Origin: Platanthera guangdongensis
Lineage: Eukaryota; Streptophyta; Magnoliopsida; Asparagales; Orchidaceae
Reading direction: 5' to 3'
Assembly (NCBI GenBank): GCA_039583875.1
Contig: CM077155.1
Span: 6,188,043-6,252,042 of the forward strand
Length of the DNA: 64,000 nt
Made by a program: the position numbers and the translations under genes. Position 1 is the first letter of the stretch; each line of letters starts with the position of its first letter. The notes beneath the pieces are model-generated. The model was not told the DNA's origin, did not search any database, and saw nothing but the letters and a program-made list of their open reading frames with translations. This document shows positions 23,331 to 35,272 of this stretch, piece after piece.

Positions 23331-23628
23331 GGGGATTAAATATGGTCGTTCGATCTGATACCTACGGCTGAGTTGTTTTTACGGAATACTGAAGTATTCT
23401 AAAAATACAGTCAGTATTATCAGTATTGTCATTATTTCGATCCACCAAGTTGTTAAACTTTTTTCTTTGGCGTACATGATGCCTTCGGGTAATATAAATG
23501 TTTTTTGTTAGATACTTGGAGAGTTGGGACATTGTCACCCAATACTCCATGTCAAGTAATTCTAACCAAAATGACGTGGTTGAAAGACACAATAGCACCT
23601 TTAAGGATATGATGAAGAGTATGATGAG

Positions 23629-24934
23629 ATAGGAAGCACTGGTACGATTACGAGTACTGGGTACGGTACGTATCCATGTAAAATTTTTAAAACTAAGAAT
23701 AGAGGTACATTGTGATATGTTGTATTAAATATAATATATATATATAAATATGTATATCACACGTCTTTTTCTAAAATCAACAACGAAGCATCAGGAAACA
23801 ATCTGTTTCTTTTATGAAATCAGCAAATTAGCAATTAAAAGGAAATAATTTGTTTTTGTTTCTGAAATCAGTAAATAATGAATTTGCAAATAAACAAATA
23901 ATAGACAACAATCTGTTTCAGTTTCTAAAAACAGTAAATCAACAAATAATGAATTTACAAATCCACAAATAGCAGGAAATATTATGTTTTTGAAGTCAAC
24001 AAATAATGAATTTACAAATGAGCAAATACAGGAAACATTATGTTTCTGAAATCAGCAAATAATAAATCTGCAAAGCAACAAAAAATTACAGGAAACAATC
24101 TATTTTTGTTTCTACAATCAGCAAAAGAACATGAAGAGAAAGAGGAAGAAGATGAAGAGGAAGAAGATGAATTGGAAGAAGAAGAAAAAGAGGGAAGAGG
24201 AAGAACAAAAGAGGGAAGTGGAAGAAGAAGCACAACAGCTTACGTCAAGAACGATTGGGAGACGGTGAAAACGTTTGAGAGAGAACGAGAACGATCGATC
24301 GTCGTTCATATGTATATAGTAAAGTGATCGGAAAGCAGCATAGTGTAAAAATTGGCGAGAACGATGGATTGACAAAAGCATCACGATTGACAAACGCAAC
24401 AGACGGTGAGAACGATCGATGAGGGAAGCAGGCTTACGAACGTGAGACGATGAGAAGAGTGATCAGAACAGCGAAGCAGAATAAGAACGTGCATGACGAA
24501 TAAGAGTTAATAAGTATCCGCCCGTCCGGTATGCGCACCCGTACCAAAAACACACTCGATACGGGTACATGCATCAATTTTGCATATGTGTGCGTCTTAG
24601 GTCTGTATATATGCATATGTATATAGTAAAAACAAAATAATAAAATTTAAATAATTTTTTTATAGTTTTAACGAAAAAATGACACTTAAATCTAATCAAA
24701 CACCGCTAGGTATTTATCGATCATATAATTTTCTTTTCTGAAAGACATGCAGAAGTCTTTTGTTTACTTTAGAAAAGCGTACTCCTATCACAATATGCAG
24801 AACAATCTACCAAGTCCAAGTATATCTACAGACTAGAGTAACAAGTATATTATCTGTGTATCAGGTACGTGCCAACATCGGATACATATCTTGTATGGGT
24901 ACGTGACCCTCAAGGAAGTACCAGTGCATCATAG
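23629..24934. mobile_element. hAT-like non-autonomous DNA transposon, 1306 bp
   Basis: Flanked by perfect 8-bp duplications ATGATGAG (23621-23628 and 24935-24942). Terminal inverted repeats read ATAGGAAGCACTGGTAC on the left and, inverted, CTATGATGCACTGGTAC on the right. Removing the element and one duplication restores the integrase reading. Inside are A/T-rich imperfect repeats (23775-24120) and a purine-rich GAAGAGGAAGAA segment (24120-24240), but no transposase. Confidence 0.82.
23775..24120 (+). repeat. Imperfect tandem repeats inside the hAT-like element
   Basis: Repeats of about 60 bp with the shared text GGAAACAATCTGTTT, TTTCTGAAATCAGCAAAT and AATGAATTTACAAAT, five or six times with varying lengths. 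Confidence 0.7.
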
Positions 24935-26930
24935 ATGATGAGTAGGTCGAATCTTCCTGAATTTCTTTAGGGTGAAGCTTGTAAAATAGTTGTATACATA
25001 CGTAATAGAGTTCAGTCAAAATCTATGTCCAAGACACATTTTGAGTTATGGACTGAGAGGTGACCTATCTTAAATCATTTATGTGTTTGTGGTTGCCCCG
25101 CCGAAGTCCTTTTATATAACCCATCAGGAAGTTAGATTTCCACTAGTTATTTAGGTTACTACTTTATAGGCTATCCAATTCATTAGAAAGGTTTTATGTT
25201 CTACTGCCCTTCTTGAGGTCCAATAATTGTTGATTCACAAACAACCATGTTTTTGGAGTTTAATGTTACTGAGCAACCTAGTTGCTCTCACATCACTGAA
25301 GAATTTGATGAAATTATGCCTATTAATTACACTATACCTATTGTTGAAAGACTAAAGGTACCAGAACCTATAATAAAGTTTATGCAGCATAGCAAAGTTT
25401 TAGAATTTGTTTAGTTACTTAAAGATTGAGAACTCATTAGTTCTAAATAGGTATTTAAGATAAAGAAAGATTATAAATGAAATGTCGAGTGGTTTAAGAT
25501 GAGGCTGGTTGCTAAGGGATTCATATTGAGAGAAAATATTGATTACCATGGAATCTTCTCTCCTGTTTCCTTTAAAGACTGATTTAGAGTCATTATAGTG
25601 CATGCAACTCAATTTGAGTTGGGGCTATATTAGATGGATGTTAAAATGACATTCTTGAACGATGATCTGATATAAAAAGTTTATATAGTGCTGCCCGAGG
25701 GATTCAAGTCTGGTTGTTCTAACCAACTTGTGTGTATGCTCAATAAATTCATATATGGTTAAAAGCAAGCTTCGAGACCTTGATATTTAAATTTGATGAG
25801 TTGTTTACTTTATGGGTTTTGTTGAGAGCAATACAAACTATTGTTTGTATCTTAAGATCAGTGTGAGAAAATTCATCTTCATAATTCTCTTTGTAGATGA
25901 GATTTTGTTTGTGGGCGGCGATTTGATACTTCATGAATCTATACAGTACTTGTCCAAACATTTTGATAGAATGCATCTTGGAGAAGTTTCTTTTGTTCTT
26001 GACATTGAGATAATTAGGGATAGATCTCTCCATACATTATGACTCTCATATAGGGCTTACATTGAGCATATATTTGAGAGATTTAACATGCTTGAATATA
26101 AGACTGGTGAAATACTAGAAATTAAGGGTGACAAGTTAAGTCATACACAACGCCCTAAAACTAATACAAAGAGAGTCCATGGAGAATACACGTTATGTCA
26201 ATGTAGTAGGAAGCTTAATATATACTCAAGTTTGTACTAGACTGAACATTGCATTTGTAGTAGGACTTCTAGACAGATATTAGTCAAACCCATGCTCAAC
26301 TCACTGAGTGGTTATCAAGAAGGTCATGAAGTACTTGAAGAGAATAAAGAGTTTTAAATTGGTCGATTGTAGAGAACAAAACCTCGAAGTAGTGGGTTAT
26401 ATGGACTTTGATTTTGTTAATTGTGAGATACTTTCAAGTTTGATGGCGAGGTTGTTTCATAGAAGAGAATCAAACAGATGATGATTACTTCATCCATTAT
26501 GCATGCATAGTCTGTTACTCTTTTGGGGCCGCTACTCACACTGTTTGACTCAAGAACTTTATCATTGAATTGTTGGTTGTCGACATTATTGCAAAGCATA
26601 TTTTTTAATGTGATACTATTTTAATTATGATGTTCTCTATGAACAATAAAAGTATGATAGATTAAAAATATATGGAAATTAAGTTCTTGATTATGAAAAA
26701 AATGGTTAAGAAATGCGACATCGTGGTGGAGCACAATGAGACATGATATGATAGTTGATCCACTTACCAAGAGACTTTGATCAAATATTTTCAAGAAGCA
26801 TGCATACTTGGCATATGGGGCTTGTGGAGTCCATTGTTGTACTTGATTCATGGGAGATTATATACATCTCTATTTAATATAATTTTCATCTATCACTTTA
26901 TTCTATATTTCAAATCTCTCTCTCTCTTGA

Positions 26931-26942
26931 TATATATATATA

Positions 26943-27022
<80 letters not shown>
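26931..27022. repeat. (TA)n microsatellite
   Basis: About 46 TA dinucleotides with one TC interruption near 26944, preceded by a (TC)n stretch. Confidence 0.97.
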
Positions 27023-27026
<4 letters not shown>

Positions 27027-28027
27027 AAGCATAAATTTCTATACATTTGAGGTATCATTCAGCTCTGATAGTTACAATTTCATTTAACACATCACAATTC
27101 TGTTTAAAAGTCTTGAAACGAGTGTCAGTTTCAAGCATAAAGATCAAGACATTCATTTAATTCAAAAAAGCCTTGATTGTATGTCTCTTTGACATATTAA
27201 TTATATTTTAAGATATTTACTTAATAGAGACATAAATACTTTTATGAGTTTAAAAATTTCTCAGAGCATGGTTTAACGCATTTGGTAGATCAATTATTTG
27301 ACCATTGTGTTAAACAATTTGCGATCACATCTTCAATGTGTTGTTTTAACTCTTCATGACAACATTTTATCCTTGTCAATTGAATTTGTAAACTCTTTTG
27401 ACTATGGATGGTCTCATGTTTCATATTAATATGGTTACCTCCATGATTCAAAATGAAGGATTCAATTGGACCAGATTGACAAGTGAAGATAGCTCATGAT
27501 GCATGTTTCACAATGGTACCCTTAATTCAAGTGAAGTGCTTTGATTTAAGATTGACATAAACTACAGTTGATATACTAGAAGTAGCAGAATGTATGTTTT
27601 CCCTAATTATGAGTGGACTATATCATTCGAGTCATCTCGATTAAGCATACACATTTAGGGTGAATTTATTTGGTTCTCTCGTAATTGTGGGTCAAATTTA
27701 GTTTGTACGAATTGTAGAAACCCATGATAGGTGGGTTAGACATGTCAGGACCTTCATTGTGCGAGTTTGGTCCAACTGGATATTTGAATGCACAACAACA
27801 AATTTGCAAAGCCTTTCTTCTTATTCTCTTCTAACTCTACAAAATTTGCCACACGAAGAGCCTCTTCAACAAAGTCATAAGATTTGTCATCAAATTTAGT
27901 AGTTTATAGTTTGATTGATTGTTATTTAATGTTGTAGCTACGAATGCTTAACATTCCCAATGTAATGATGCATGCACATTTATTACTAAAAAAACAAAGT
28001 CATGTGAATTGCCCAAACAAAAATACA
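27023..28027. other. AT-rich stretch, no gene seen
   Basis: About 1 kb of AT-rich sequence with stops in all frames. It may include the lost 3' LTR of the decayed copia upstream. No repeat, TATA-ATG arrangement or RNA gene could be recognised. Confidence 0.5.
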
Positions 28028-28130
28028 TTAGCCAGCAACAGATGAATGACATAAGACATTGAGCCAATAACACTCCTCAATTTCATCACTGTATTCACTC
28101 GCCCATTTCTTGAAGGAGAAATTTAATGGC

Positions 28131-28135
28131 CAACT
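28131..28135. other. Target-site duplication CAACT (left)
   Basis: Matches 34137-34141 on the far side of the Tork-type copia. Confidence 0.9.
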
Positions 28136-28923
28136 TGTTGGGAATGCGAGCAACCAATCCCGACCAGAGCACCTGTTTTAATTTTTGAGCGAGCAACCTG
28201 TGCGACCGCTTTCAGCGGTATGCAAGCGGAAACAACAATACAATACGGAAATAAAAAGGAACAAAAAACACAGAAAAGCACACAGAGAATTTTTACGTGG
28301 AAAACCCAACTTGGGTGAAAAACCACGGGACGATCGGAGTCCAACCTGGAAACCCTCCACTAAAAGTGTGTGATAAACACACGTACGGATTACAGGCTTT
28401 CCCTCCACCGATCCACAAAGGATCTCCAACAGCTTCACACTACACAATACAATAAATAGCAACAGAAAAACTACAAGTTACCGACAGCGGCGGATGAGAC
28501 GGATTACACAAATCCTCTCCAAGATGCCTCTTCGAATCCTTGCCAATATCTGCTCCAGATCCAATCCGTGTAGGCGAAGTACTCTTTGTCAACGTCGTAC
28601 AACGACGTCCGAAAGCTCTCCCAAACTAAGACGATTGCCGCAAAAGCCTCTCTAAATCTTTCAATGCTTGAGTTTGGAGATAAGTGGATGCCTTACCTCT
28701 CCTCCTTCATCCCTATTTATAGGTCCAAAATCAAGGAGGTAGGTGTGGTAGATGACATGTGGATGAACCTTCCATGAAGCTTCCCTCGGTCAAAAACACA
28801 TGTCATTTGACATGAAGCTCCCTTTGGACAATTTCCTAGAAGCTTCCTTTAAGAACACATGTTGAATTCCAGGTCAAAGATGGCTAATCCTCTTTCATAC
28901 TTAGGAGAAAATTTATCTTAACA
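28136..28923 (-). repeat. 3' LTR of the Tork-type copia
   Basis: TG...CA ends. Contains a CCGCTTTCAGCGG hairpin (about 28207-28219), the ACGTGGAAAACC / GGGTGAAAAACCACG pair (28296-28330) and a TATA box CTATAAATAG (- strand, about 28713-28722). Confidence 0.93.
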
Positions 28924-31900
28924 AATCTCCCCCTTTTCGACTAAGTGAAGAAAGTATGTTATTCTGATAATCTTCCCCAGAGTCTTTAATTTGCCTCCCG
29001 TCAGGTCCTCCATCAATATATCTCCACATTTGATCAGCAACACCAAATTCGAGTTAATGAGACTCGAACTCAACAGTTTTTTCCACAAAGGACGGGAACT
29101 GTACCCAATAAATCTCCTCCTTAACATCGAGGCGGAAGAAAACGCCATCCCGGCGATTCTAACGCAATGCTCGAACTTCCCCCTTGGCACAGTTTTGGTC
29201 AGCATGTCTGCCCCGTTGTCATCCGTGTGCACCTTCTGAAGATCAAGCTCCTTCTACTCCAAGACATCTCGTATCCAATGATACCGAGTGTCGATGTGCT
29301 TCGACCTTGAGTGGAACGTGGGGTTTTTCCCCAGGTGAATAGCGCTCTGACTGTCACACAGGAGTGTGTATCGGTCCTGAGTGAATCCAAGTTCTTTGAT
29401 GAACCTCTTCATCCAGAGTAACTCCTTCCCAGCCTCAGTAACCGCAATGAACTCAGCCTCCGTGGTGGACAGTGCAACGCACTTCTACAGTCTCGACGCC
29501 CACGAGACAGCTCCCCCTGCAAACAAAATCATGTATCCTGATGTCGATCTCCTAGAATCCACATCTCCAGCCATGTCAGCATCAGTGTAGCCCAACAGCT
29601 CTGGCTCACTGTCTCCAAATCTCAACGTCAAATCGGACGTTCCCTGCAGGTATCTCAGAATCCACTTCACTGTGCTCCAATGCTCTCTCCCAGGATTGGA
29701 GAGAAATCTACTGACTGTCCCAACGGCATGCGCAATATCTGGACGGGTACACACCATCGCATACATAAGGCTTCCAACTGCAGATGCAAACGGAACCTTC
29801 TGCATAGCCTCGATCTCCTCGGGTGTGCTGGGGCACTGATCAGTGGTAAGCCTGAAGTGAGCTGCAAGCGGCACACTCACCTTCTTTGTCTGATCCATAT
29901 CAAACCTCTGCAGCACTTTGCGGATGTACCACTCCTGTGATAACCAAAGCAGTCTGGCTCCCCTGTCTCTGCGAATGTGCATCCCCAAATTGGTCTTTGC
30001 AGCACCCAGATCCTTCATCTCAAAAGTGGAACTCAACTGCCGCTTTAACTCAGCAATGCGAGCAGTGTTCCTCCCGACGATCAACATATCGTCCACGTAC
30101 AACAGCAGAATGACGAAGTCCTCTGAAGCATACTGCTTGATGAACACGCAGTGGTCAAGGGTGGTCATCCTGAAGTCGATCTCCCCCATAAAGGAATCAA
30201 ACTTCCTATACCATTGTCGTGGGGCCTGCTTCAGGCCATATAGACTCTTCTTCAAGCGGCACACCAGACCTTCCTTCCCTCTAACACTGAAACCCTCAGG
30301 CTGCTCCATGTATAGCTCCTCCTCAAGATCGCCATGCATAAAGGCGGTCTTGACATCCATCTGCTCTATCTCCAAGTCTAGCCTCGTAGCGAAGCCGAGT
30401 ACAACACGAATAGATGACATCTTCACCACAGGCGAGAAGATCTCATCGAAGTCGACACCCTGCCACTGTCCAAAACCTTTCACCACCAGCCTGGCCTTGT
30501 ATCTGGGAGGTGTGGAGGAGTCTCCCAGCTTCACCCTGAAGATCCATCGATTCTTCAAGGCCTTCTTGCCCTTAGGCAATCTCACCAGGTCATACGTGTG
30601 GTTCTTCTGCAGCGACTGCATCTCCTCCTGCATAGCAACCATCCACTGACGCTTCTCGGTGCTCTCCACAGCCTCGTCATAACTCTCAGGCTCCCCCGCA
30701 TCAGTCAGCAGTATGAACTCTGATGCAGAATATCTAGCGGACGGGTGCCTGGTCCGATCTGACCTCCGCAAGGCAGGCTCAGGTGCCGGGGCAGGCACAT
30801 CATCAATAATGTCCTTAGCAACTCCTGGTTCACCATCAGTGGTGATATCATGATCCGGAAGGGTATCAGTACCTTGTGCTGGCTCAGGCTCAGCGGCCTC
30901 CTCAGTGTCATCTCCAAACATAGGTAATTCTGCAGTAGTGCGAGAATCAACCTCAGACTCAACAGTCCTCTCAGGATCACCAATAGTCTGATCCTCACAG
31001 AAAACAGCATCACGGCTACGTACAAGCTTCTTCTCAACTGGATCAAAGAACCTGTACCCAAACTCTCCACTGTAGTCGTACCCCAAGAAAATACACTGTC
31101 GGGTCTTCGGATCCAACTTAGATCTCTCGTCCCTGGGGACGTGCACAAAGGCTTTGCAGCCAAATACCCGCAAGTGACTGTAGGAGGGGTCTTTCCCATA
31201 CCAGACCCTATCAGGAACATCCTCCTGCAATGCTGAACTCGGCGAGAGGTTGATGACATGCGCTGCAGTAAGAAGAGCCTCGCCCCAAAACATCCCTGGC
31301 AGCTTCGACTCAGATAGCATGCACCGAATCCTCTCCAACATTGTCTGATTCATCCTCAGCTACATCATTCAGCTGTGGAGTCTTTGGCGGGGTCTTCTCA
31401 TGTCGGATGCCATGGTCCCTGCAGTACTCATCAAACGGACCAATGTACTCTCCCCCATTGTCGGACCTGATGCATCTCAGCCTCTTCCCAGACTGTCTCT
31501 CTACCTCAGCATGAAATCTCCTGAAGGTATCGAGGACCTGATCTTTGGTCTTGATAGCATAGACCCAAAGCTTCCTCGAATGATCGTCGATGAAAGTAAC
31601 GAAATACAAAGCTCCTCCTCTAGTGTGGACCTTCAGGGGTCCGCAAACATCTGTATGAACCAGCTCCAAAGGCTCTGATCTCCTGGTGGACGTGTGGCTC
31701 TGGAATGAAATCCTGTTCTGCTTCCCAGCCATGCAATGGTCACACCTCTCCAAATGATCAACAGAAATGTAACTAATGAGCTTTTTCTTTGCCAGGCATC
31801 CCAAACCATTCTGGCTAATGTGTGCCAGCCTCCTGTGCCATAAGGAAGTGGATGCCTCATCCCTGACGGAGTAGGCCTGAGCAGCTTCAGGACTCCTCTC

Positions 31901-33130
31901 CATGTAGTACAGGCCAGAATCTCTGTAGCCCCTGGCCATCACAAGTGATCCCCTGATCAGCTTCCAGAAGTCTCCTCCAAAGACACTCAAGTGTCCTTCA
32001 TCTCCAAGTCTGCCAACAGATATCAGATTGAAACGGATGTCTGGCACATATCGTACATCCCTCAGAACTAGTAGGGCTCCAGTGCTTGTCTTCAAATGCA
32101 TGTCTCCACGCCCAAGTACCTTAGACGTATCCCCATTGCCCATCCTCAACACCCCACAGTCATGAGTGGTGTAAGTGGCAAATAGCTCCCTGTTGTGGGA
32201 GACATGCGCAGAGCCTCCAGAGTCAATGATCCAGCATCGGTCGTCACACGAGAGTGCAGCCGTGACGTCGTCGCCAATAATAATGATGTCGTCCTCCTCA
32301 GTCGAAATGGTGGTTGTCGTATGACCCTCATCTTTGCCCTCAGTGGCAATCCCCTTCTTCTGATCGTTCTTCAACGAGTAGCAGAATTTCTTGGTGTGGC
32401 CCTTCTTATGATAGTAGTGGCATTCTACGTTCTGATAACGTGACTTCGACTTGCCCCTACTCTAACTCCTGTCGTCCTTCCTTCCTCGGCTCTTACTCCT
32501 TTCTCTCTCCCTGGACTCAGTAAAGAGAACGTCAGCTCATGAAGAAGAGCCTGAAGTCCCCTGAGACTTTCGTCTCACCTCCTCATTCAAGATCCCACTC
32601 TTGGCGATCTCCATGGAAACAATCCCCTGGGGGGAAGAATTGATCAGAGAAACTCTGACCATCTCCCAAGAATCTGGAAGTGACTTGAGAAGCCACAATG
32701 CATTCACCTCGTCTTCGAATGTCACCTTCATAGCAGTGAGACGATCAATAATGCCCTGGAACTCGTTGACATGATCCAAAATAGGAGAGCCCTCCCGGTA
32801 TCTGAACTCTCCAAGCTTCTTCAGCAAATATAACTTGTTGATGCCCGTGCTCTTGGCATACAAGGTCTCGAGAGTTTTCCACAGATCCTTTGCATCATTG
32901 ATGCTAGCCACATGGTTGTAGACGTTGGGCTCCACGAACCGTCTGATGAACCCACACAGCTTCCGATGCTCTACCTTCCATTTTGCCGGATTCGTGTCCT
33001 TTGGCATCTCCTCAAAGATAGGAGCATGTAAACCCTTCACGTATATCAAATCCTCCATCAGTAGATGCCACTGGTGATAATTGGCACCATTCAACTTTAT
33101 CATCTGCTCCGAACCTGATGATGACTCCAT
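28918..33130 (-). pseudogene. Tork-type copia gag-pol polyprotein, broken
   Basis: The order from the ATG at 33130 (MESSSGSEQM) is gag, a degraded knuckle, protease, integrase, RT and RNase H. The gag knuckle reads CHYYHKKGHTKKFC, with the second Cys replaced by Tyr. Protease has IIDSGGSAHVS. Integrase shows the HHCC region and LVHTDVCGP, RCIRSDNGGEY. RT has LYGLKQAPRQWY and LLLYVDDMLIVG. RNase H has GYTDADMAGD. Lesions are in-frame stops at 32537 and near 32461, a frameshift in integrase near 31350, a TAG at 29485 in RNase H and another near 29254. It is otherwise complete. The integrase-RT part (29485-31353) is a single open frame of 622 codons. Confidence 0.93.
28924..28937 (-). other. Polypurine tract of the Tork-type copia
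   Basis: Reads AAAAGGGGGAGATT on the - strand directly before the LTR. Confidence 0.85.
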
Positions 33131-33335
33131 TATGCTCTGCCAACTGGCCGGACCGACCACTGATCTTTGAGTCAACTATCTCAAAGTATGCAGCTGGAGA
33201 GGATAGCCAGCGGGCCAATGGTCGTAAACTATCACTCCCAATTGCACACTCGAGATCCCGATCGACTCGTCCTGAAATCCCAAAGGTCAGCCCGGTATCT
33301 GCTCTGTCACTGAACGGCTCTGACACTCAACCTGG

Positions 33336-33347
33336 CTCGGATACCAC
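33336..33347 (-). other. Primer binding site of the Tork-type copia
   Basis: TGGTATCCGAGC on the - strand next to the 5' LTR. This is the initiator tRNA-Met complement with one changed base (C for A). Confidence 0.85.
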
Positions 33348-33348
33348 T

Positions 33349-34136
33349 TGTTGGGAATGCGAGCAACCAATCCCGACCAGAGCACCTGTTTTAATTTTTG
33401 AGCGAGCAACCTGTGCGACCGCTTTCAGCGGTATGCAAGCGGAAACAACAATACAATACGGAAATAAAAAGAAACAAAAAACACAGAAAAGCACACAGAG
33501 AATTTTTACGTGGAGAACCCAACTTGGGCGAAAAACCACGGGACGATCGGAGTACAACCCGGAAAGCCTCCATTAAAAGTGTGTGATAAACACACGCACG
33601 GATTACAGGTTTTCCCTCCACCGATCCATAAAGGATCTCCACCAGCTTCACACTACACAATACAATAAATAGCAACAAACAAACTACAAGTTACCGACAG
33701 CGGCGGATGAGACGGATTACACAAATCCTCTCCAAGATGCCTCTTCGAATCCTTGCCAATATCTGCTCCAGATCCAATCCGTGTAGGCGAAGTACTCTTT
33801 GTCAACGTCGTACAACGACGTCCGAAAGCTCTCCCAAACTAAGACGATTGCCGCAAAAGCCTCTCTAAATTTTTCAATGCTTGAGTTTGGAGAGAAGTGG
33901 ATGCCTTAGCTCTCCTCCTTCATCTCTATTTATAGGTCCAAAATCAAGGAGGTAGGTGTGGTAGATGACATGTGGATGAACCTTCCATGAAGTTTCCCTC
34001 GGTCAAAAACACATGCCATTTGACATGAAGCTTCCTTTGGAAAATTTCCTAGAAGCTTCCTTTAAGAGCACATGTTGAATTTCAGGTCAAAGATGGCTAA
34101 TCCTCTTTCATACTTAGGAGAAAAATTATCTTAACA
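33349..34136 (-). repeat. 5' LTR of the Tork-type copia
   Basis: 788 bp, the same length as the 3' LTR with scattered single-base differences. TATA box CTATAAATAG on the - strand at about 33926-33935. Followed by the CAACT duplication. Confidence 0.93.
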
Positions 34137-34473
34137 CAACTAATGAAGTCCCACGAAAAATCCACCAACATTCCCCCCACATTGACATCCAAATATAATT
34201 CTCCACAGTTCCCTTTAGTGTTTTCACAAAGCACACCATCTTGTAGTCAACAAAAACTCTCATCTTTACATTGAAAGGCCTCAGGTCTCCCGCGTTGAGA
34301 ATCGCCAGTTTATGAGCACAGTCATGGGTAGAGAAGCAAGCGGAATCCGTTAAGAATCCGCTCCCATATAAGAAGAGGTTAAGCAGTTGACTTGGCTGCA
34401 GCTCCGGCATCACTGGAGTCATGGCTTCTACATCTTCTTCATTGGCAGAGATGGCTCCCTCACATTTCTTCAT

Positions 34474-34894
34474 TGTTTGTCAAAGAGAGCCAATATTGCT
34501 TCTGATGATTATTTCACAACAATTAAGAGTTGGTAATTGGTTCTGAATTTATAGACTTCTTACTAAATGGGGATAAAATCTACAATATTTGTGTATAAAG
34601 AAATGAGATTACAATTCTATCATCTTCAATACAATGAATATTCATTCTAGTAATTAAAAAAAATTGTTGTAATTAATGACCAAATTAGCCCTAAAGAATG
34701 AGCGAAATCTCTATGCGCTCATCGCGTCATAAGCATAGTGCATATGCAGACTTACGTTTCTTAAAAAATTACAGTTGTAATTAAATGAATTTTAATTTAT
34801 ACTTATTTTTACGACAAAATTTCAGTTATAAAATAGTTAAAAGAATGAACTTTTTACCACTGTATTTTTACACATTTTTATTTTAAAATATGTA
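34474..34894. other. AT-rich upstream region
   Basis: AT-rich sequence with a TATA-like element for the hypothetical - strand ORF (34543-34551). No other feature is seen. Confidence 0.4.
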
Positions 34895-34914
34895 CATACC
34901 GGCAGTCTTGCACA

Positions 34915-35085
34915 AAAAGACTGCCGGTCCGGTCCAAGACCGGTCTTTTAAAAGATTGGTCTTTTGGCCGATCGGTCCCGAACCAGTCCCGCTCAAACCA
35001 GTCCCGGTCCGGGACCGGTTTTCCTCTTTTTGAGGAGGACCGGTTGGGACCTACGGACCGGTCCTAACCGGTCCCGGACCGATAT
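34915..35085. repeat. GGTCCGGTCC/GACCGGTC palindrome cluster
   Basis: More than ten ACCGGT, GGACCGG or CCGGTCC motifs in both orientations. They correspond to the subterminal repeats of the split hAT-type MITE. Confidence 0.85.
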
Positions 35086-35267
35086 TTTTATTGGTATTCT
35101 GCTATTCTGAATCGATTACAGTCTTCTTTTTTATTAAATTTTGTATGAATGTTGTCTAGAATCAAGTTTTCGCTCTAATCTCATCTAGGTTGATGAAAAT
35201 GGAGAGAATTATAGTTCAAAACCTACGAATACGAGTGCAAAACCGGTCTCTTTTACCGCTCCCGGTC

Positions 35268-35272
35268 CGGGA
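35268..35272. other. Target-site duplication CGGGA (left)
   Basis: Matches 42840-42844 on the other side of the copia. Confidence 0.92.

Larger units (their letters stand above)
23480..26850 (+). pseudogene. Decayed copia pol (integrase, RT, RNase H), interrupted
   Basis: A very degraded copia on the + strand. Integrase C-terminal motifs appear at 23540-23628 (NDVVERHNSTFKDMMKSMM) and continue after the hAT-like insert at 24935 (SRSNLPEFL.GEA). RT pieces lie at 25440-26040 (MRLVAKGF, MDVKMTFLNDDL, a FVDEILF in place of YVDD, MHLGEVSFVLDIEI). RNase H pieces lie at 26200-26800 (VGYMDFDFVNC, MIVDPLTKRL). Stops are frequent in every part. Both LTRs are unrecognisable. Confidence 0.8.
28136..34136 (-). 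mobile_element. Full-length Tork-type Ty1-copia retrotransposon
   Basis: 6001 bp with two 788-bp LTRs (28136-28923, 33349-34136) that look nearly identical, 5-bp duplications CAACT, a polypurine tract (28924-28937) and an iMet-type primer site (33336-33347). It encodes the whole gag-pol order on the - strand. The similar LTRs indicate a comparatively recent insertion, but the reading frames are already damaged. Confidence 0.95.
28028..34473 (-). pseudogene. Possible host gene start, interrupted by the Tork copia (hypothetical)
   Basis: On the - strand an ATG at 34473 in good context (ACAATG) opens 115 codons. About 70-80 bp upstream is a TATA-like CTATAAATT (34543-34551). The protein begins MKKCEGAISANEEDVEAM and is not recognised. 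Near 34200 another frame reads on through the insertion point. After removal of the copia and one CAACT copy it continues for about 35 codons (28135-28031) to a TAA at 28028. That suggests a short gene with one frameshift, but chance is not excluded. Splicing, function and expression are unknown. Confidence 0.35.

Noticed and set aside
26777..27028. 83-codon ORF ending in poly-Ile/Tyr
   Set aside because: Translation of the (TA)n microsatellite.
30705..31259. 184-codon ORF overlapping the Tork pol
   Set aside because: Shadow frame of the integrase-RT ORF 29485-31353, with no independent features.
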